DNA of 64,000 nt from an uncultured Dongia sp. (GTDB lineage: Bacteria; Pseudomonadota; Alphaproteobacteria; Dongiales; Dongiaceae): positions 62,001-126,000 of the forward strand of contig NZ_CAKZGO010000041.1 of NCBI RefSeq assembly GCF_936916975.1, in the 5' to 3' direction. The notes below the pieces were generated by a model. That model made no database searches. It saw nothing but the letters and a program-made list of their open reading frames with translations, and was not told the origin of the DNA. The position numbers and the translations under genes were made by a program. Of this stretch, positions 20,021 to 31,484 are shown in pieces; position 1 is the stretch's first letter, and each line of letters opens with the position of its first letter.

Positions 20021-20856
20021 ATGTCGCAAAGCGTCGCCATTACTGCCTTTAGATTGCCAAATTGGGCCAAGTTACCCGTCATCATTGGCGGCTTGATCGT
20101 GCTGTTCTGGACCGCAGTCGTCCTCACCATCAATTTCTGGCCGATTGATGATCCGATCGAGATGGTGGCCAAACGCTTGATGCCACCCAGCGCCGCGCAC
20201 TGGTTTGGCACCGACGCACTCGGCCGCGATGTCCTCTCGCGGACCCTTCACGGTGCGCGTCTTTCATTGCTGATGTCCTGCGCCGTCATTGCAGCGGCGG
20301 TCGGCATCGGCTGCACGCTGGGCGCCATTGCCGGCTATGTCGGTGGTTTCGTCGATGGCATAATCATGCGCTTGGTCGATATCACCCTGGCCTTTCCGCC
20401 TATCCTGCTGGCGATGGCGATTACCGCCTCACTAGGGCCGGGCCTCGAGAACGCAGCGATCGCCATGATCGTCGTCTGGTGGCCGGTCTATGCGCGCCTC
20501 ATGCGCGGGCAGGTGCTGACGGTTAAAGTGCGCGAGCATGTCGAGGCCGCCATCGCCGGTGGTGCAGGTCACAGCCGCACGTTGCTCACGCACATCCTGC
20601 CGCTCACCTGGAGTCCGATCCTGGTCAATGCCACGATGGATTTCGGCCAGGTCGTGTTGCTGGCCGCTTCTCTCTCCTTCATCGGCCTCGGCGCCTCGCC
20701 GCCGACCCCGGAATGGGGTTCGATGATCTCCGAGGGAGCTATCCATTTCTATAAATGGTGGATCTGCGCCGGTCCGGGCATTGCCATCCTTTCGGTCGTG
20801 CTCGGCTTCAACTTCATCGGCGACGGCCTGCGCGACTATCTCGACCCGAGGTCGCG

Positions 20857-20860
<4 letters not shown>
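20021..20860 (+). CDS. ABC transporter permease (DppC-like)
   Basis: [51 protein letters not shown]. Confidence 0.93.
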
Positions 20861-21866
<1,006 letters not shown>

Positions 21867-21870
<4 letters not shown>

Positions 21871-22838
21871 TAACGGACAACATCCTTTCCGTCCGCAACC
21901 TGGTGAAGAATTTCCCGATCCGTTCGGGGATTCTGTTTGAACGCACTGTAGGTCATGTCCAGGCCGTCTCGAATGTCTCCTTCGACATCGCGCGTGGCGA
22001 AACGCTGGGCCTGGTCGGCGAATCCGGCTGCGGCAAGTCGACCTTGGGGCGCTGCGTTGTCCGGCTCATCGATCCGACCTCGGGCGAGATTTCACTTGCC
22101 GGTCGCGATATCGCGCATCTCAAGCGCGCCGAGATGCAGCCATTGCGCAGGCAGGTGCAAATGGTCTTCCAGGACCCCTACGCCTCGCTGCACCCACGTA
22201 TGACGATCGGCAAGATCGTGGCGCAACCCTTACGCCTGCTGAACCTCTCGAAGGCTGCCACGCAAGACCGCGTCCACGAACTTCTCGGCCTGGTGAAGCT
22301 CGACCGTGACTACGCGGACCGCTTTCCGCACGAGCTGTCCGGTGGCCAGCGCCAGCGCATCGGCATCGCGCGGGCATTGGCGGTCGAACCGGATCTTTTG
22401 GTGCTCGATGAACCTGTTTCCGCACTCGATGTCAGTATTCAGGCTGGTGTCCTCAATCTGCTGAAGGAATTGCAGCGCAAGTTAAACCTTGCCTGCCTCT
22501 TCATTTCTCATGACCTCTCGGTGGTGCGCCATCTCAGCGACCGCGTCGCCGTGATGTATCTTGGCAAGATTGTCGAGATCGCTTCGCGCGAGGAGCTCTA
22601 TGCCCATCCGGCGCATCCTTATACCAAGGCGCTGCTGTCGGCCGTGCCATCGCCGCGTGCCCGTCAGGCGAAGCAGCGCATCCTGCTGGCTGGCGATGTG
22701 CCCAATCCCGCGGACCCACCCTCCGGCTGTCGCTTCCGCACCCGCTGCTGGAAGGCAGCCGACATCTGCGCTGCGGAAGAGCCGGCATTTTCCTCCATCA
22801 CCGATCATCATCATGCGGCCTGCCACTTTCCGGAATAG
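21867..22838 (+). CDS. ABC transporter ATP-binding protein (DppF-like)
   Basis: [64 protein letters not shown]. Confidence 0.94.
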
Positions 22839-22863
22839 CCGGCCGCTGCCCCAGGAGAATTTG

Positions 22864-24297
22864 ATGTATCCGAATGTTCTGCTCGCGATCAATGGCGCCT
22901 GGGTGCCGGCCAAAGATGGCCGCACGCTGGATGTGCGCAATCCCGCCACCGAGGAGGTGATCGGTACCGTCGCCCATGCCGGCAAGACCGATCTTGATGT
23001 AGCACTTGCCGCGGTCGCGCAGGGTTTCGACACCTGGCGCAAGATATCAGCCTTCGATCGGGCTAAGATCATGCGCCGCGCGGCCGAGCTCCTGCGTAGC
23101 CGCGCTGACGATATTGCCCGGCTGATGACCCTCGAACAGGGCAAGCCGCTCGCGCAATCCAAGGCAGAAACCCTGGCCGGCGCCGACATCATCGACTGGA
23201 TGGCCGAGGAGGCGCGGCGAAGCTATGGCCGCCTGGTGCCGGCGCGTAATCCCCAAGTGCAGCAGATGGTGATCAAGGAACCGGTCGGACCTGTCGCAGC
23301 GTTCTCACCCTGGAATTTTCCGATCAATCAGGCGGTGCGAAAGATTTCGTCAGCGCTGGCGGCGGGCTGTGCGATCATTCTGAAGGCGCCGGAAGAAACG
23401 CCGGCCTCGCCGGCGGAACTCGTACGTGTTTTCATGGATGCGGGCGTGCCTGCAGGTGCCGTCAATCTGGTCTTTGGCGTACCGCAGGAAATCTCGGAAT
23501 ATCTCATCCCGCACCCGATCATTCGTAAAATCTCCTTCACCGGTTCGACCACGATCGGCAAGAAACTGGCAGCCTTGGCGGGCACGCATATGAAGCGTGC
23601 CACCATGGAACTCGGTGGGCACGCGCCGGTCATCGTTTTCGACGATGCCGATATCGACAAGGCCGTGGCACATATGGGCGCCGCCAAGTTCCGCAATGCC
23701 GGGCAGATCTGCGTGGCGCCCACGCGTTTCCTGGTGCAGCAGGGTCATTACGACGCCTTCGTTGACAAGTTCAGCGCGGCGGCCCGCGCCGTCAAAGTCG
23801 GTGATGGCCTTGCCGCAGACAGTGCGATGGGACCGCTGGCGAATGCGCGCCGCATCCCGGCCTTGGAAGGAATGCTGCAGGATGCGCTGGCCAAAGGCGG
23901 AAAATTGCAGACCGGCGGCGGCCGCATCGGCAATCGCGGCTACTTCTTCGAACCGACCGTGCTGACCGATGTACCTGTGACGGCTCGCATCATGAACGAG
24001 GAACCGTTCGGCCCCATCGCCATCATCTCACGTTTCGAGAAGGTGGAAGAGGCGGTCACTGAGGCGAATCGCTTGCCCTATGGCCTGGCTGCCTACGGTT
24101 TCACCAGATCATCGGCGCGGGCGCATCAATTGATGACGGAAGTCGAATCCGGGATGATCTCGATCAATCACTATGGCCTCGCTTTGCCGGAAGTACCGTT
24201 CGGCGGGATCAAGGAGTCTGGCTATGGCTCAGAGGGCGGGACGGAAGCGATCGAACCCTATCTCAACACCAAATTCACCAGCCTGCTGAACGATTAG
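22864..24297 (+). CDS. Aldehyde dehydrogenase (succinate-semialdehyde dehydrogenase-like)
   Basis: VAAFSPWNFPINQAVRKISSALAAGC, ISFTGSTTIGKKLAALAGTHMKRATMELGGHAPVIVFDDAD, FRNAGQICVAPTRFLV. Confidence 0.93.
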   Translation: MYPNVLLAINGAWVPAKDGRTLDVRNPATEEVIGTVAHAGKTDLDVALAAVAQGFDTWRKISAFDRAKIMRRAAELLRSRADDIARLMTLEQGKPLAQSKAETLAGADIIDWMAEEARRSYGRLVPARNPQVQQMVIKEPVGPVAAFSPWNFPINQAVRKISSALAAGCAIILKAPEETPASPAELVRVFMDAGVPAGAVNLVFGVPQEISEYLIPHPIIRKISFTGSTTIGKKLAALAGTHMKRATMELGGHAPVIVFDDADIDKAVAHMGAAKFRNAGQICVAPTRFLVQQGHYDAFVDKFSAAARAVKVGDGLAADSAMGPLANARRIPALEGMLQDALAKGGKLQTGGGRIGNRGYFFEPTVLTDVPVTARIMNEEPFGPIAIISRFEKVEEAVTEANRLPYGLAAYGFTRSSARAHQLMTEVESGMISINHYGLALPEVPFGGIKESGYGSEGGTEAIEPYLNTKFTSLLND

Positions 24298-25505
24298 GCG
24301 TCAAGACGCTCGATCACGGCGGCAAGGCCTTGGCCAATGCCGATACACAGCGCGACAACCGCGTAACGACCACCCGTCTGCTCCAATTGGCGCAAGGCGG
24401 TGAGGATGAGGCGCGCGCCGGAACAGCCCAGGGGATGGCCAATGGCGATGGCACCGCCATTGGGATTGAGGCGGCAGTCATCATCGGTCAGACCCAGTTG
24501 CCGTGTGCAGCCGAGAACCTGCGCGGCGAAGGCTTCGTTGATTTCGATCACATCCATCTGATCCAGCGTGAGACCGGCGCGGGTCAGAGCCTTGGCGATG
24601 GCGGGCACCGGCCCTAATCCCATTACACGGGGTGGCACACCGGCGCTGGCGGCCGCCAAGATACGTGCGCGCGGGTACACGCCGTGACGTTCACCAGCGG
24701 TCTTTGACCCAACCACGAGTACCGCGCCGCCATCATTGATGCCGCTGGCATTGCCCGCTGTCACCACGCCGCCGTCAAAGAGGGGCCGTAGCTTGGCGAG
24801 TCCAGCCGTGTCCGTTTGCGGACGGGGATGTTCGTCGGCCGTGACAACGATCGGTGCCACGCCATTTCGCGCCGCTGGCAAGGTCACGGCGTGAATCTCG
24901 TTGTCGAAGAATCCTGCCGCCAGGGCCGCAGCATATTTCTGCTGCGACCCCAGGGCAAAGGCGTCACTCGCCTCCCGCGTGATGCCCAGATCGCGGGCTA
25001 TGTTGTCGGCCGTCTGTGGCATGGGATCGTCGCCGAACGTTGCGTTGAAGCGGAGGTTGGGGAAGCGTGCGCCCATGGTGGAATCGAACACCTTCATCTC
25101 TCGGCTATAGGCGCTCTCTGCCTTGGCCATAACGAAGGGCGCGCGGCTCATCATCTCGACGCCGCCGGCAACAAACAGATTGCCCTCATCACAGCTGACG
25201 GCTCGGGCGGCATCGATCACGGCGGCAAGACCGGAGGCGCAGAGGCGGTTGACCGTCTGCCCGCCGGTTTCGACGGGAAGGCCCGCCAGCAATCCGGCAT
25301 AGCGCGCAAAATTGCGGCAATCTTCGCCGGCCTGGTTGGTTGAGCCCAGGATCACGTCTTCATAATCCGCCAGCGGAAAGCCCGCGCGCGCCACGAGTGC
25401 CTGGATCAACTGTGCGGCAAGGTCATCCGGTCGGATTGTCGCCAGCGCGCCCGCATGGCGGCCGATGGGCGAGCGCAAGCCATCATAAATATAGGCATCG
25501 AGCAT
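24294..25505 (-). CDS. Acetyl-CoA acyltransferase / beta-ketoadipyl-CoA thiolase-like
   Basis: VNRLCASGLAAVIDAARAV active Cys; INEAFAAQVLGCTRQLGL; NPNGGAIAIGHPLGCSGARL. Confidence 0.93.
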   Translation of the reverse strand: MLDAYIYDGLRSPIGRHAGALATIRPDDLAAQLIQALVARAGFPLADYEDVILGSTNQAGEDCRNFARYAGLLAGLPVETGGQTVNRLCASGLAAVIDAARAVSCDEGNLFVAGGVEMMSRAPFVMAKAESAYSREMKVFDSTMGARFPNLRFNATFGDDPMPQTADNIARDLGITREASDAFALGSQQKYAAALAAGFFDNEIHAVTLPAARNGVAPIVVTADEHPRPQTDTAGLAKLRPLFDGGVVTAGNASGINDGGAVLVVGSKTAGERHGVYPRARILAAASAGVPPRVMGLGPVPAIAKALTRAGLTLDQMDVIEINEAFAAQVLGCTRQLGLTDDDCRLNPNGGAIAIGHPLGCSGARLILTALRQLEQTGGRYAVVALCIGIGQGLAAVIERLDA

Positions 25506-25508
25506 GAG

Positions 25509-27029
25509 TCAGTTTCCGGCCGCGGGATGAAGCAAGGAAAGGCCGAGTTGCGCCCGCCGCCGCAGCCAGGGGCTCGGGCGATAGCGCGGATCGCCGGTAA
25601 TGGCCAGCATTGTGGACAGGATGTCGGCCACGATCTGCGGACCGATTGCATCGCCCCACGCAAGCGGCCCTTGCGGATAGCCGAGACCCAAGGTCACCGC
25701 AGCGTCGATATCCTGCGGCGTGGCGATGTTCTGCTGCGCGATATCGCTGGCGATGTTGACGATCAGGGCAATCGTCCGCTGTGCGACAGCGCCGACGCTG
25801 TCCTGGATCAGCGAAGCCGCGGCGCCGTCGGCGGTGAACATTCCCAATGCCTCCATCCGGCAGGAATCCGACGTTGCGGGTGTCGCCACCAATGTGCGAT
25901 GCGTCGTCACGCCGAACACCGCATCGATGCCGACGCTTCGGCGCGCATCAAGCTTCAGCCGGGTGCAGGCACTGCTGGCATCCTCGCCCAACAACGGCAC
26001 CACGCACAGCGCTGCATCCGATGTTGCCGATAGGGGAACGCCCGATGCCCGCACAATGTCGGTGACCTGGACATGATTGTGGCCCGGTGCCACCCAAGCG
26101 AATGTCGGTCGTGACGCCGATGTGACCGGCGTCTGGTTCGGCGTGCCCTCTGCATAATCATAGAAGCCGCGCCCGGATTTCCGCCCGAGCAGACCCGCCA
26201 TCAGACGTTGCGCCGCGATAGGGGAGGGGCGGAACCGGGGCTCGTCGTAATACTGCCGATAGATCGATTCCATCACCGGATGGCTGACATCGAGGCCGGT
26301 CAAGTCGAGCAGTTCGAACGGCCCCATGCGGAAACCGGCGGCACCTTTCAGGATGCGATCGATCGTGGCGACATCGGCCACAGTCTCGCCGAGGATCTTG
26401 AGCGCTTCCGTGCCGTAGCCGCGGCCGGCATGATTGACGATGAATCCCGGCGTGTCCCTGGCGCGCACCGGACGATGACCGAGGCGATGCGACAAGGCGG
26501 TCAACGCATCACCAACCCAGGCTTCCGTCAGGGCGCCGTCGATCACCTCGACGACTTTCATCAACGGCACGGGGTTGAAGAAGTGATAGCCGCCGACCCG
26601 GCCGGGATGCCGGCACTGCGCTGCGATGGCCGTCACCGATAGAGAAGAGGTGTTGGTGGCGATAAGGCAGCTTGCCGGCACCACATCTTCAAGTGCGGCC
26701 ATCAACTGCCGCTTGGCGTCGAGGGATTCAACGATCGCTTCGATCAGAATCTCGGCCGTGGCGAGGTCCCTCAGGGCTGTGACGGGCGTCAATCGTCCCT
26801 TGGCCTGTGACGCGGCTGCGGTGGTCATCTTGCCCCGCGCCTGCAGTTTGTCAAACAGCGCGGCGAGGGTGTCGCAGGCCTCCCTTGCCGCACCCTCGCG
26901 CGCGTCGAACAGCAGGACCGGGCAGTCCGCGGCGGCTGCGACCTGGGCGATCCCGCGACCCATGACACCGCAGCCGACGAGGGCGATCACCGGCGCGCGC
27001 CCAGCTATAGCCAAGCTCACCTCAGACAC
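25509..27029 (-). CDS. 3-hydroxyacyl-CoA dehydrogenase (PaaH-like)
   Basis: VIALVGCGVMGRGIAQVAAAADCPVLLFDARE; GYHFFNPVPLMKVVEVIDG; RDTPGFIVNHAGRGYGTEALKIL; duplicated C-terminal domain. Confidence 0.92.
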   Translation of the reverse strand: MSEVSLAIAGRAPVIALVGCGVMGRGIAQVAAAADCPVLLFDAREGAAREACDTLAALFDKLQARGKMTTAAASQAKGRLTPVTALRDLATAEILIEAIVESLDAKRQLMAALEDVVPASCLIATNTSSLSVTAIAAQCRHPGRVGGYHFFNPVPLMKVVEVIDGALTEAWVGDALTALSHRLGHRPVRARDTPGFIVNHAGRGYGTEALKILGETVADVATIDRILKGAAGFRMGPFELLDLTGLDVSHPVMESIYRQYYDEPRFRPSPIAAQRLMAGLLGRKSGRGFYDYAEGTPNQTPVTSASRPTFAWVAPGHNHVQVTDIVRASGVPLSATSDAALCVVPLLGEDASSACTRLKLDARRSVGIDAVFGVTTHRTLVATPATSDSCRMEALGMFTADGAAASLIQDSVGAVAQRTIALIVNIASDIAQQNIATPQDIDAAVTLGLGYPQGPLAWGDAIGPQIVADILSTMLAITGDPRYRPSPWLRRRAQLGLSLLHPAAGN

Positions 27030-27792
27030 CCCGGTAGACGGGCTTGCGCTTTTCCAGGAACGCCTGCATGCCTTCTTTCTGATCTTCGCTGTCGAACAGC
27101 ATCTGGAAAGCTTTGCGTTCCAGCATCAAGGCGGTTTCCAGCGGTGCGTCGGCGCCGGCCAGCATTACTTCCTTGATCTGCCGGATAGCGATGGGCGGCA
27201 TGGCGGCGATGGTGCGAGCTGTCTGCAGGGCTGTTTCCAACACCTCGGCATCCGGTACGGCTTTACTGGCAAGGCCCATCTCCGCCGCCTCGCGCCCGGT
27301 GAAGGTCTGGCCAGTCATGCAGATCAGCATCGCCTTGAACTTGCCGACGGCGCGCGCGAGCCGCTGCGTGCCGCCGGCGCCCGGCATGATGCCGACCCGT
27401 ACCTCCGGCTGGCCAAAGGTCGCATTCTCCCCGGCGATGATGATGTCGGCATGCATCGCCAGTTCACATCCGCCGCCCAAAGCATAGCCATTGACGGCGG
27501 CGATGACCGGCTTCGGACAATGCGCGATGGCATCCCAATAGGTCTGGTTCTGTCGCAGCAGCAACTCGATCGGGCTTGCCGCTGCCATCGCCTTGATATC
27601 GGCTCCAGCGACGAAGACCTCCTGGCTGCCGGTCATGACGATTACCTTCACGGCGGAATTGCCGGTGGCATCGAGAAAATGCATCGCCAATTGCTGCCGG
27701 ACGTCCTGGTTGAGCGCATTCTTCGCTTCCGGCCGATTGATCCGCAGCAGCAGCACGCCATCGCCCGACAACTCGTGCAGGACAGCAGTCAT
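27022..27792 (-). CDS. Enoyl-CoA hydratase/isomerase
   Basis: VLLLRINRPEAKNALNQDV; FVAGADIKAMA; AVNGYALGGGCELAMHADIIIAGENATFGQPEVRVGIMPGAGGTQRL. Confidence 0.94.
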   Translation of the reverse strand: MTAVLHELSGDGVLLLRINRPEAKNALNQDVRQQLAMHFLDATGNSAVKVIVMTGSQEVFVAGADIKAMAAASPIELLLRQNQTYWDAIAHCPKPVIAAVNGYALGGGCELAMHADIIIAGENATFGQPEVRVGIMPGAGGTQRLARAVGKFKAMLICMTGQTFTGREAAEMGLASKAVPDAEVLETALQTARTIAAMPPIAIRQIKEVMLAGADAPLETALMLERKAFQMLFDSEDQKEGMQAFLEKRKPVYRGV

Positions 27793-27801
27793 TGTTTCCT
27801 C

Positions 27802-27818
27802 ATTTCGCTATGCGAAAT
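27802..27818. promoter_or_regulatory. Perfect 17-bp palindrome, candidate IclR-family operator
   Basis: ATTTCGC-TAT-GCGAAAT in the divergent interval between the enoyl-CoA hydratase and IclR genes. Confidence 0.6.
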
Positions 27819-27885
27819 TGTATTTCAGAGTGTTGACCAGCCAAGCTAGTCATGACACCGTCGCGGCGCAATCTGAATTTGGGCA

Positions 27886-28713
27886 ATGCTTCGGATGGGA
27901 ACGATGGACGGCGACAGCGCTCTCGCATCGGTGCGCACAGCACATGCCGGCGACCGGCAGTTCGTGACGGCACTGGCACGGGGGCTCGACATCCTTCACG
28001 CATTCCGGCCGGGCGAGAGCCATCTCACTAACCGCGAGATCGCGGCGCGCACGCTGTTGCCGCGCCCGACCGTCAGCCGCCTCACGCATACGCTCACCGT
28101 CTTGGGTTACCTCGTCCATGACCCGGCGGCCGAACAATACCGCCTCGGCGCCGGGGTTCTGGCACTCGGCTATGTGACGCTCGCCAACATGGGTATCCGG
28201 CAGGTGGCGCGCCCCTATCTGCAGGAGATCGCCGACCTCACCCGCGCCGCTTGCGCCCTTGGCGACCATCACAATCTGGACATGATCTATGTCGAGAACT
28301 GTCGCGGCAAGGACGCGCCCTTCACCCTGGGGCTCGATGTCGGCTCGCGCATCCCGCTGCCCAATACTGCGATGGGCCGCGCTTACATTGCTGGTCTCGA
28401 CGGTGTGGAGCGTGCTGCCCTCTTCAAGCAATTGGCCAAGCATCATGGCAAGGATTGGCCGCGGCTGTTGAAGCAACTGGAGATGTCCCTCGCTGCTTTC
28501 GCGCGCGATGGGTTCGTCGTCTCGGCCGCCGAATGGATGCCGGAGATCAATGCCATCGGCGTCCCCATCATCCTGCAGGAATCCGGCACCGTCATGGCGC
28601 TGAACTGTGGTGGCGCCGCCTCACTGCTCAGCCCCGACATGATGCGCAAGAAAATCGGCCCCAAGCTGGTCGCTGCCGCCCGCCAGATCGAAATCGCCCT
28701 TCGACACAAATAG
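27886..28713 (+). CDS. IclR family transcriptional regulator
   Basis: FVTALARGLDILHAFRPGESHLTNREIAARTLLPRPTVSRLTHTLTVLGYLVHDPAAEQYRLGAGVLALGY. Confidence 0.93.
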   Translation: MLRMGTMDGDSALASVRTAHAGDRQFVTALARGLDILHAFRPGESHLTNREIAARTLLPRPTVSRLTHTLTVLGYLVHDPAAEQYRLGAGVLALGYVTLANMGIRQVARPYLQEIADLTRAACALGDHHNLDMIYVENCRGKDAPFTLGLDVGSRIPLPNTAMGRAYIAGLDGVERAALFKQLAKHHGKDWPRLLKQLEMSLAAFARDGFVVSAAEWMPEINAIGVPIILQESGTVMALNCGGAASLLSPDMMRKKIGPKLVAAARQIEIALRHK

Positions 28714-28720
28714 GCTTTCC

Positions 28721-29866
28721 ATGATCCGTGACGCCCAGACGTTCCAGCACCTCACCGATGCCGTGCACAAATTCGTGCGCGAGCGCCTGGTGCCGAATGA
28801 AGCGCGCCTCGCCGAGGAAGACCGAGTACCTCCCGAGATCCTGGGCGAGATGCGCGCCATGGGTCTGTTCGGGCTATCGATCCCGGAAGAATTCGGCGGC
28901 CTTGGCCTCACCATGGAGGAAGAGGTGCTGATAGCCCTCGAAATCGGCCACACCTCGCCGGCCTTCCGGTCGATCTTCGGCACCAATAACGGCATCGGTT
29001 CGCAGGGTATCGTCATAGACGGTACGCCGGCGCAAAAGGTGCAGTGGCTGCCACGACTGGCCAGCGGTGAGCTGATCGCGTCCTTCGCGCTGACCGAGGC
29101 CAATGCCGGCTCCGATGCCGCCTCGATTGCCACCACCGCCAAGCGCGATGGCGTCCATTATCGCCTCAACGGTACCAAGCGCTTCATCACCAACGCGCCG
29201 GAAGCCTCGGTCTTCACGCTGATGGCGCGGACCGGCGGACCGGGCGCCGGCGGCATTTCCGCCTTCATTGTGCCCAAGGATGCGCCGGGCCTTTCATTCG
29301 GCGAGATCGACCGCAAGATGGGCCAGCACGGGGCCCATACCTGTGATGTCATTCTGGAAGATTGTCTGGTGCCTGCCGAGAACATCATCGGCGGGGTCGA
29401 AGGACAAGGCTTCAAGACGGCGATGAAGGTGCTGGACCGTGGCCGCCTGCACATAGCGGCTGTCTGCACCGGCCTTGCTGATCGCCTGATCGAGCAGGCG
29501 CTGCGCTATGCCCTGGACCGCCAGCAATTCGGCAAGCCGATCGCCGAGTTCCAGCTTATCCAGGCAATGCTGGCGGACAGCCGCACGGAAGCCTATGCGG
29601 CCCGCGCGATGGTGCTCGATGCCGCGCGGCGCAAGGATGCGGGGGAAATGGTCAACACCGAGGCCGCCTGTTGCAAATTGTTCGCCTCTGAAATGGTCGG
29701 CCGCGTTGCCGACCGCGCCGTGCAGATCCATGGCGGCGCCGGGTATATCGCCGATTATGGCGTCGAACGCTTCTACCGCGATGTGCGGCTCTTCCGTATC
29801 TATGAGGGCACCAGCCAGATTCAGCAGCTCATCATCGCCCGCAACATGATTCGGGACGCGTCATGA
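28721..29866 (+). CDS. Acyl-CoA dehydrogenase
   Basis: FALTEANAGSDAASIATTAKRDG; YALDRQQFGKPIAEFQLIQAMLADSRTE; VQIHGGAGYIADYGVERFYRDVRLFRIYEGTSQIQQLIIARNMI. Confidence 0.95.
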   Translation: MIRDAQTFQHLTDAVHKFVRERLVPNEARLAEEDRVPPEILGEMRAMGLFGLSIPEEFGGLGLTMEEEVLIALEIGHTSPAFRSIFGTNNGIGSQGIVIDGTPAQKVQWLPRLASGELIASFALTEANAGSDAASIATTAKRDGVHYRLNGTKRFITNAPEASVFTLMARTGGPGAGGISAFIVPKDAPGLSFGEIDRKMGQHGAHTCDVILEDCLVPAENIIGGVEGQGFKTAMKVLDRGRLHIAAVCTGLADRLIEQALRYALDRQQFGKPIAEFQLIQAMLADSRTEAYAARAMVLDAARRKDAGEMVNTEAACCKLFASEMVGRVADRAVQIHGGAGYIADYGVERFYRDVRLFRIYEGTSQIQQLIIARNMIRDAS

Positions 29867-31413
29867 TGGCCGCAGTGCCGCCACATCTTGCGGGCCGTCT
29901 GGAAAGCTTGCCAGAACGCATCAGTGATCTTTTGTGGTCTTGGGAAAAGCAAACGCCCAGCGCGCCCGCTCTCATCGAGGACGATCTATGCTGGAGCTAC
30001 GCCGATCTTGCGACCGCCGTGTGGCAGGCTCGGGATATCCTGCTGGCGCAGGGGGTACGCCCTGGTGACCGGGTAATGATCGTCAACGAAACCGGGCGCG
30101 CGGTGACGGCGCTGGTGCTGGCGGTCTCCATGCTCGATGCCTGGTCGGTGATCATCAACGCTCGTCTGTCGGGGCCGGAGATCGACGCTATCGCCGATCA
30201 TGCCGCTGTGCGCCGCATCCTGTTCACTACCGAAATTTCGCCAGAGGCGACAGCGCATGCACTGCGCCATCGGGCGGCGTTCCTTCAGGATTCATGGCTC
30301 GGCGGCATTTCTGTCGCTTCGCTTAACAGTGCAGCCGATCCCGAGCCGGTCTTTGCCAAGGGCGCCGATCAAGTGGCCGCTCTTATCTACACCTCCGGTA
30401 CAACTGGTACGCCGAAGGGCGTCATGCTCACGCACCGCAATCTGTTGTTTATCGCCGCGATTTCTGGTGGCATGCGTGGCTTCGTCGCCGATGATGTGAT
30501 CTACGGCGTGTTACCGTTGTCGCATGCCTATGGCTTGGCATCGGTCTTCCTGGGCGGACTCTATGCGGGGTCCTGCTTCATGCCGCGGGCGCGGTTCGAT
30601 GCGGCGCAGACCTGGCGCGATATCGCGGCAGGTGTCACTGCGCTGCAAGGCGTGCCGGCGATGTACGCCAAGCTTCTGGCCCATATGCGCCAAACCGGCC
30701 TCAAGCTTGGGCAGCATCGGTTGCGTTTTACTTCGGCCGGTGGCTCGCCGCTTGACGCCGCCATCAAGGGGGCGTGCGAGGCGATATTTGGGCAGCCCTT
30801 GCATAACGGCTATGGGATGACTGAAGCCTCGCCCTCTATGGCGATGACGCGGATCGATGCGCCGCGTGCCGATTGCTCGGTCGGCCAGGCACTGCCTTTC
30901 GTCGAATTGATCGTCGTCGATGACTCCGGCAAACCTTTGCCGCAAGGCGAAACCGGCGATGTCTGGTGTCGCGGCCCCGGCATCATGAAAGGCTACTACC
31001 GCGACCCGGGCCTCACCGCCGCAGCGCTGACGGCGGATGGTTGGCTAATCACCGGCGACGTCGGATATTTCGACACCGATGAAAGCTTGCACATCTCCGG
31101 TCGCTCCAAGGAGTTGATCATCCGTTCTGGATTCAACATCTATCCGCCAGAAGTGGAGGGTGTGCTGAACGATCATCCGCAGGTCATACAGGCCGCGGTC
31201 GTGGGCTTTCCCGGCACAGATGGCAATGAAGACGTCGTGGCGTATTTGCAGATCGCCCCCAACGATACTCCGGCCGTTGCGGACCTCGAGCGCTTCTGTG
31301 CTGAGCGCCTAGCACCCTACAAGCGCCCCGTCCGCTATGTCCTGTGCGAGTCATTGCCGGCGGGCCCGACTGGAAAGGTTCTCAAGCACAAGCTTCATTC
31401 ACTAGATTATTGA
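29863..31413 (+). CDS. AMP-dependent acyl-CoA synthetase/ligase
   Basis: AALIYTSGTTGTPKGVMLTHRNL; NGYGMTEASPSMA; GWLITGDVGYFDTDESLHISGRSKELIIRSGFNIYPPEVE. Confidence 0.95.
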   Translation: MMAAVPPHLAGRLESLPERISDLLWSWEKQTPSAPALIEDDLCWSYADLATAVWQARDILLAQGVRPGDRVMIVNETGRAVTALVLAVSMLDAWSVIINARLSGPEIDAIADHAAVRRILFTTEISPEATAHALRHRAAFLQDSWLGGISVASLNSAADPEPVFAKGADQVAALIYTSGTTGTPKGVMLTHRNLLFIAAISGGMRGFVADDVIYGVLPLSHAYGLASVFLGGLYAGSCFMPRARFDAAQTWRDIAAGVTALQGVPAMYAKLLAHMRQTGLKLGQHRLRFTSAGGSPLDAAIKGACEAIFGQPLHNGYGMTEASPSMAMTRIDAPRADCSVGQALPFVELIVVDDSGKPLPQGETGDVWCRGPGIMKGYYRDPGLTAAALTADGWLITGDVGYFDTDESLHISGRSKELIIRSGFNIYPPEVEGVLNDHPQVIQAAVVGFPGTDGNEDVVAYLQIAPNDTPAVADLERFCAERLAPYKRPVRYVLCESLPAGPTGKVLKHKLHSLDY

Positions 31414-31484
31414 AGGCATTTCCGAGTGATTTTAATGACAACCAGCGAACAATGCCGGCGATGCAAGAGGCGGCGACTTCAATA

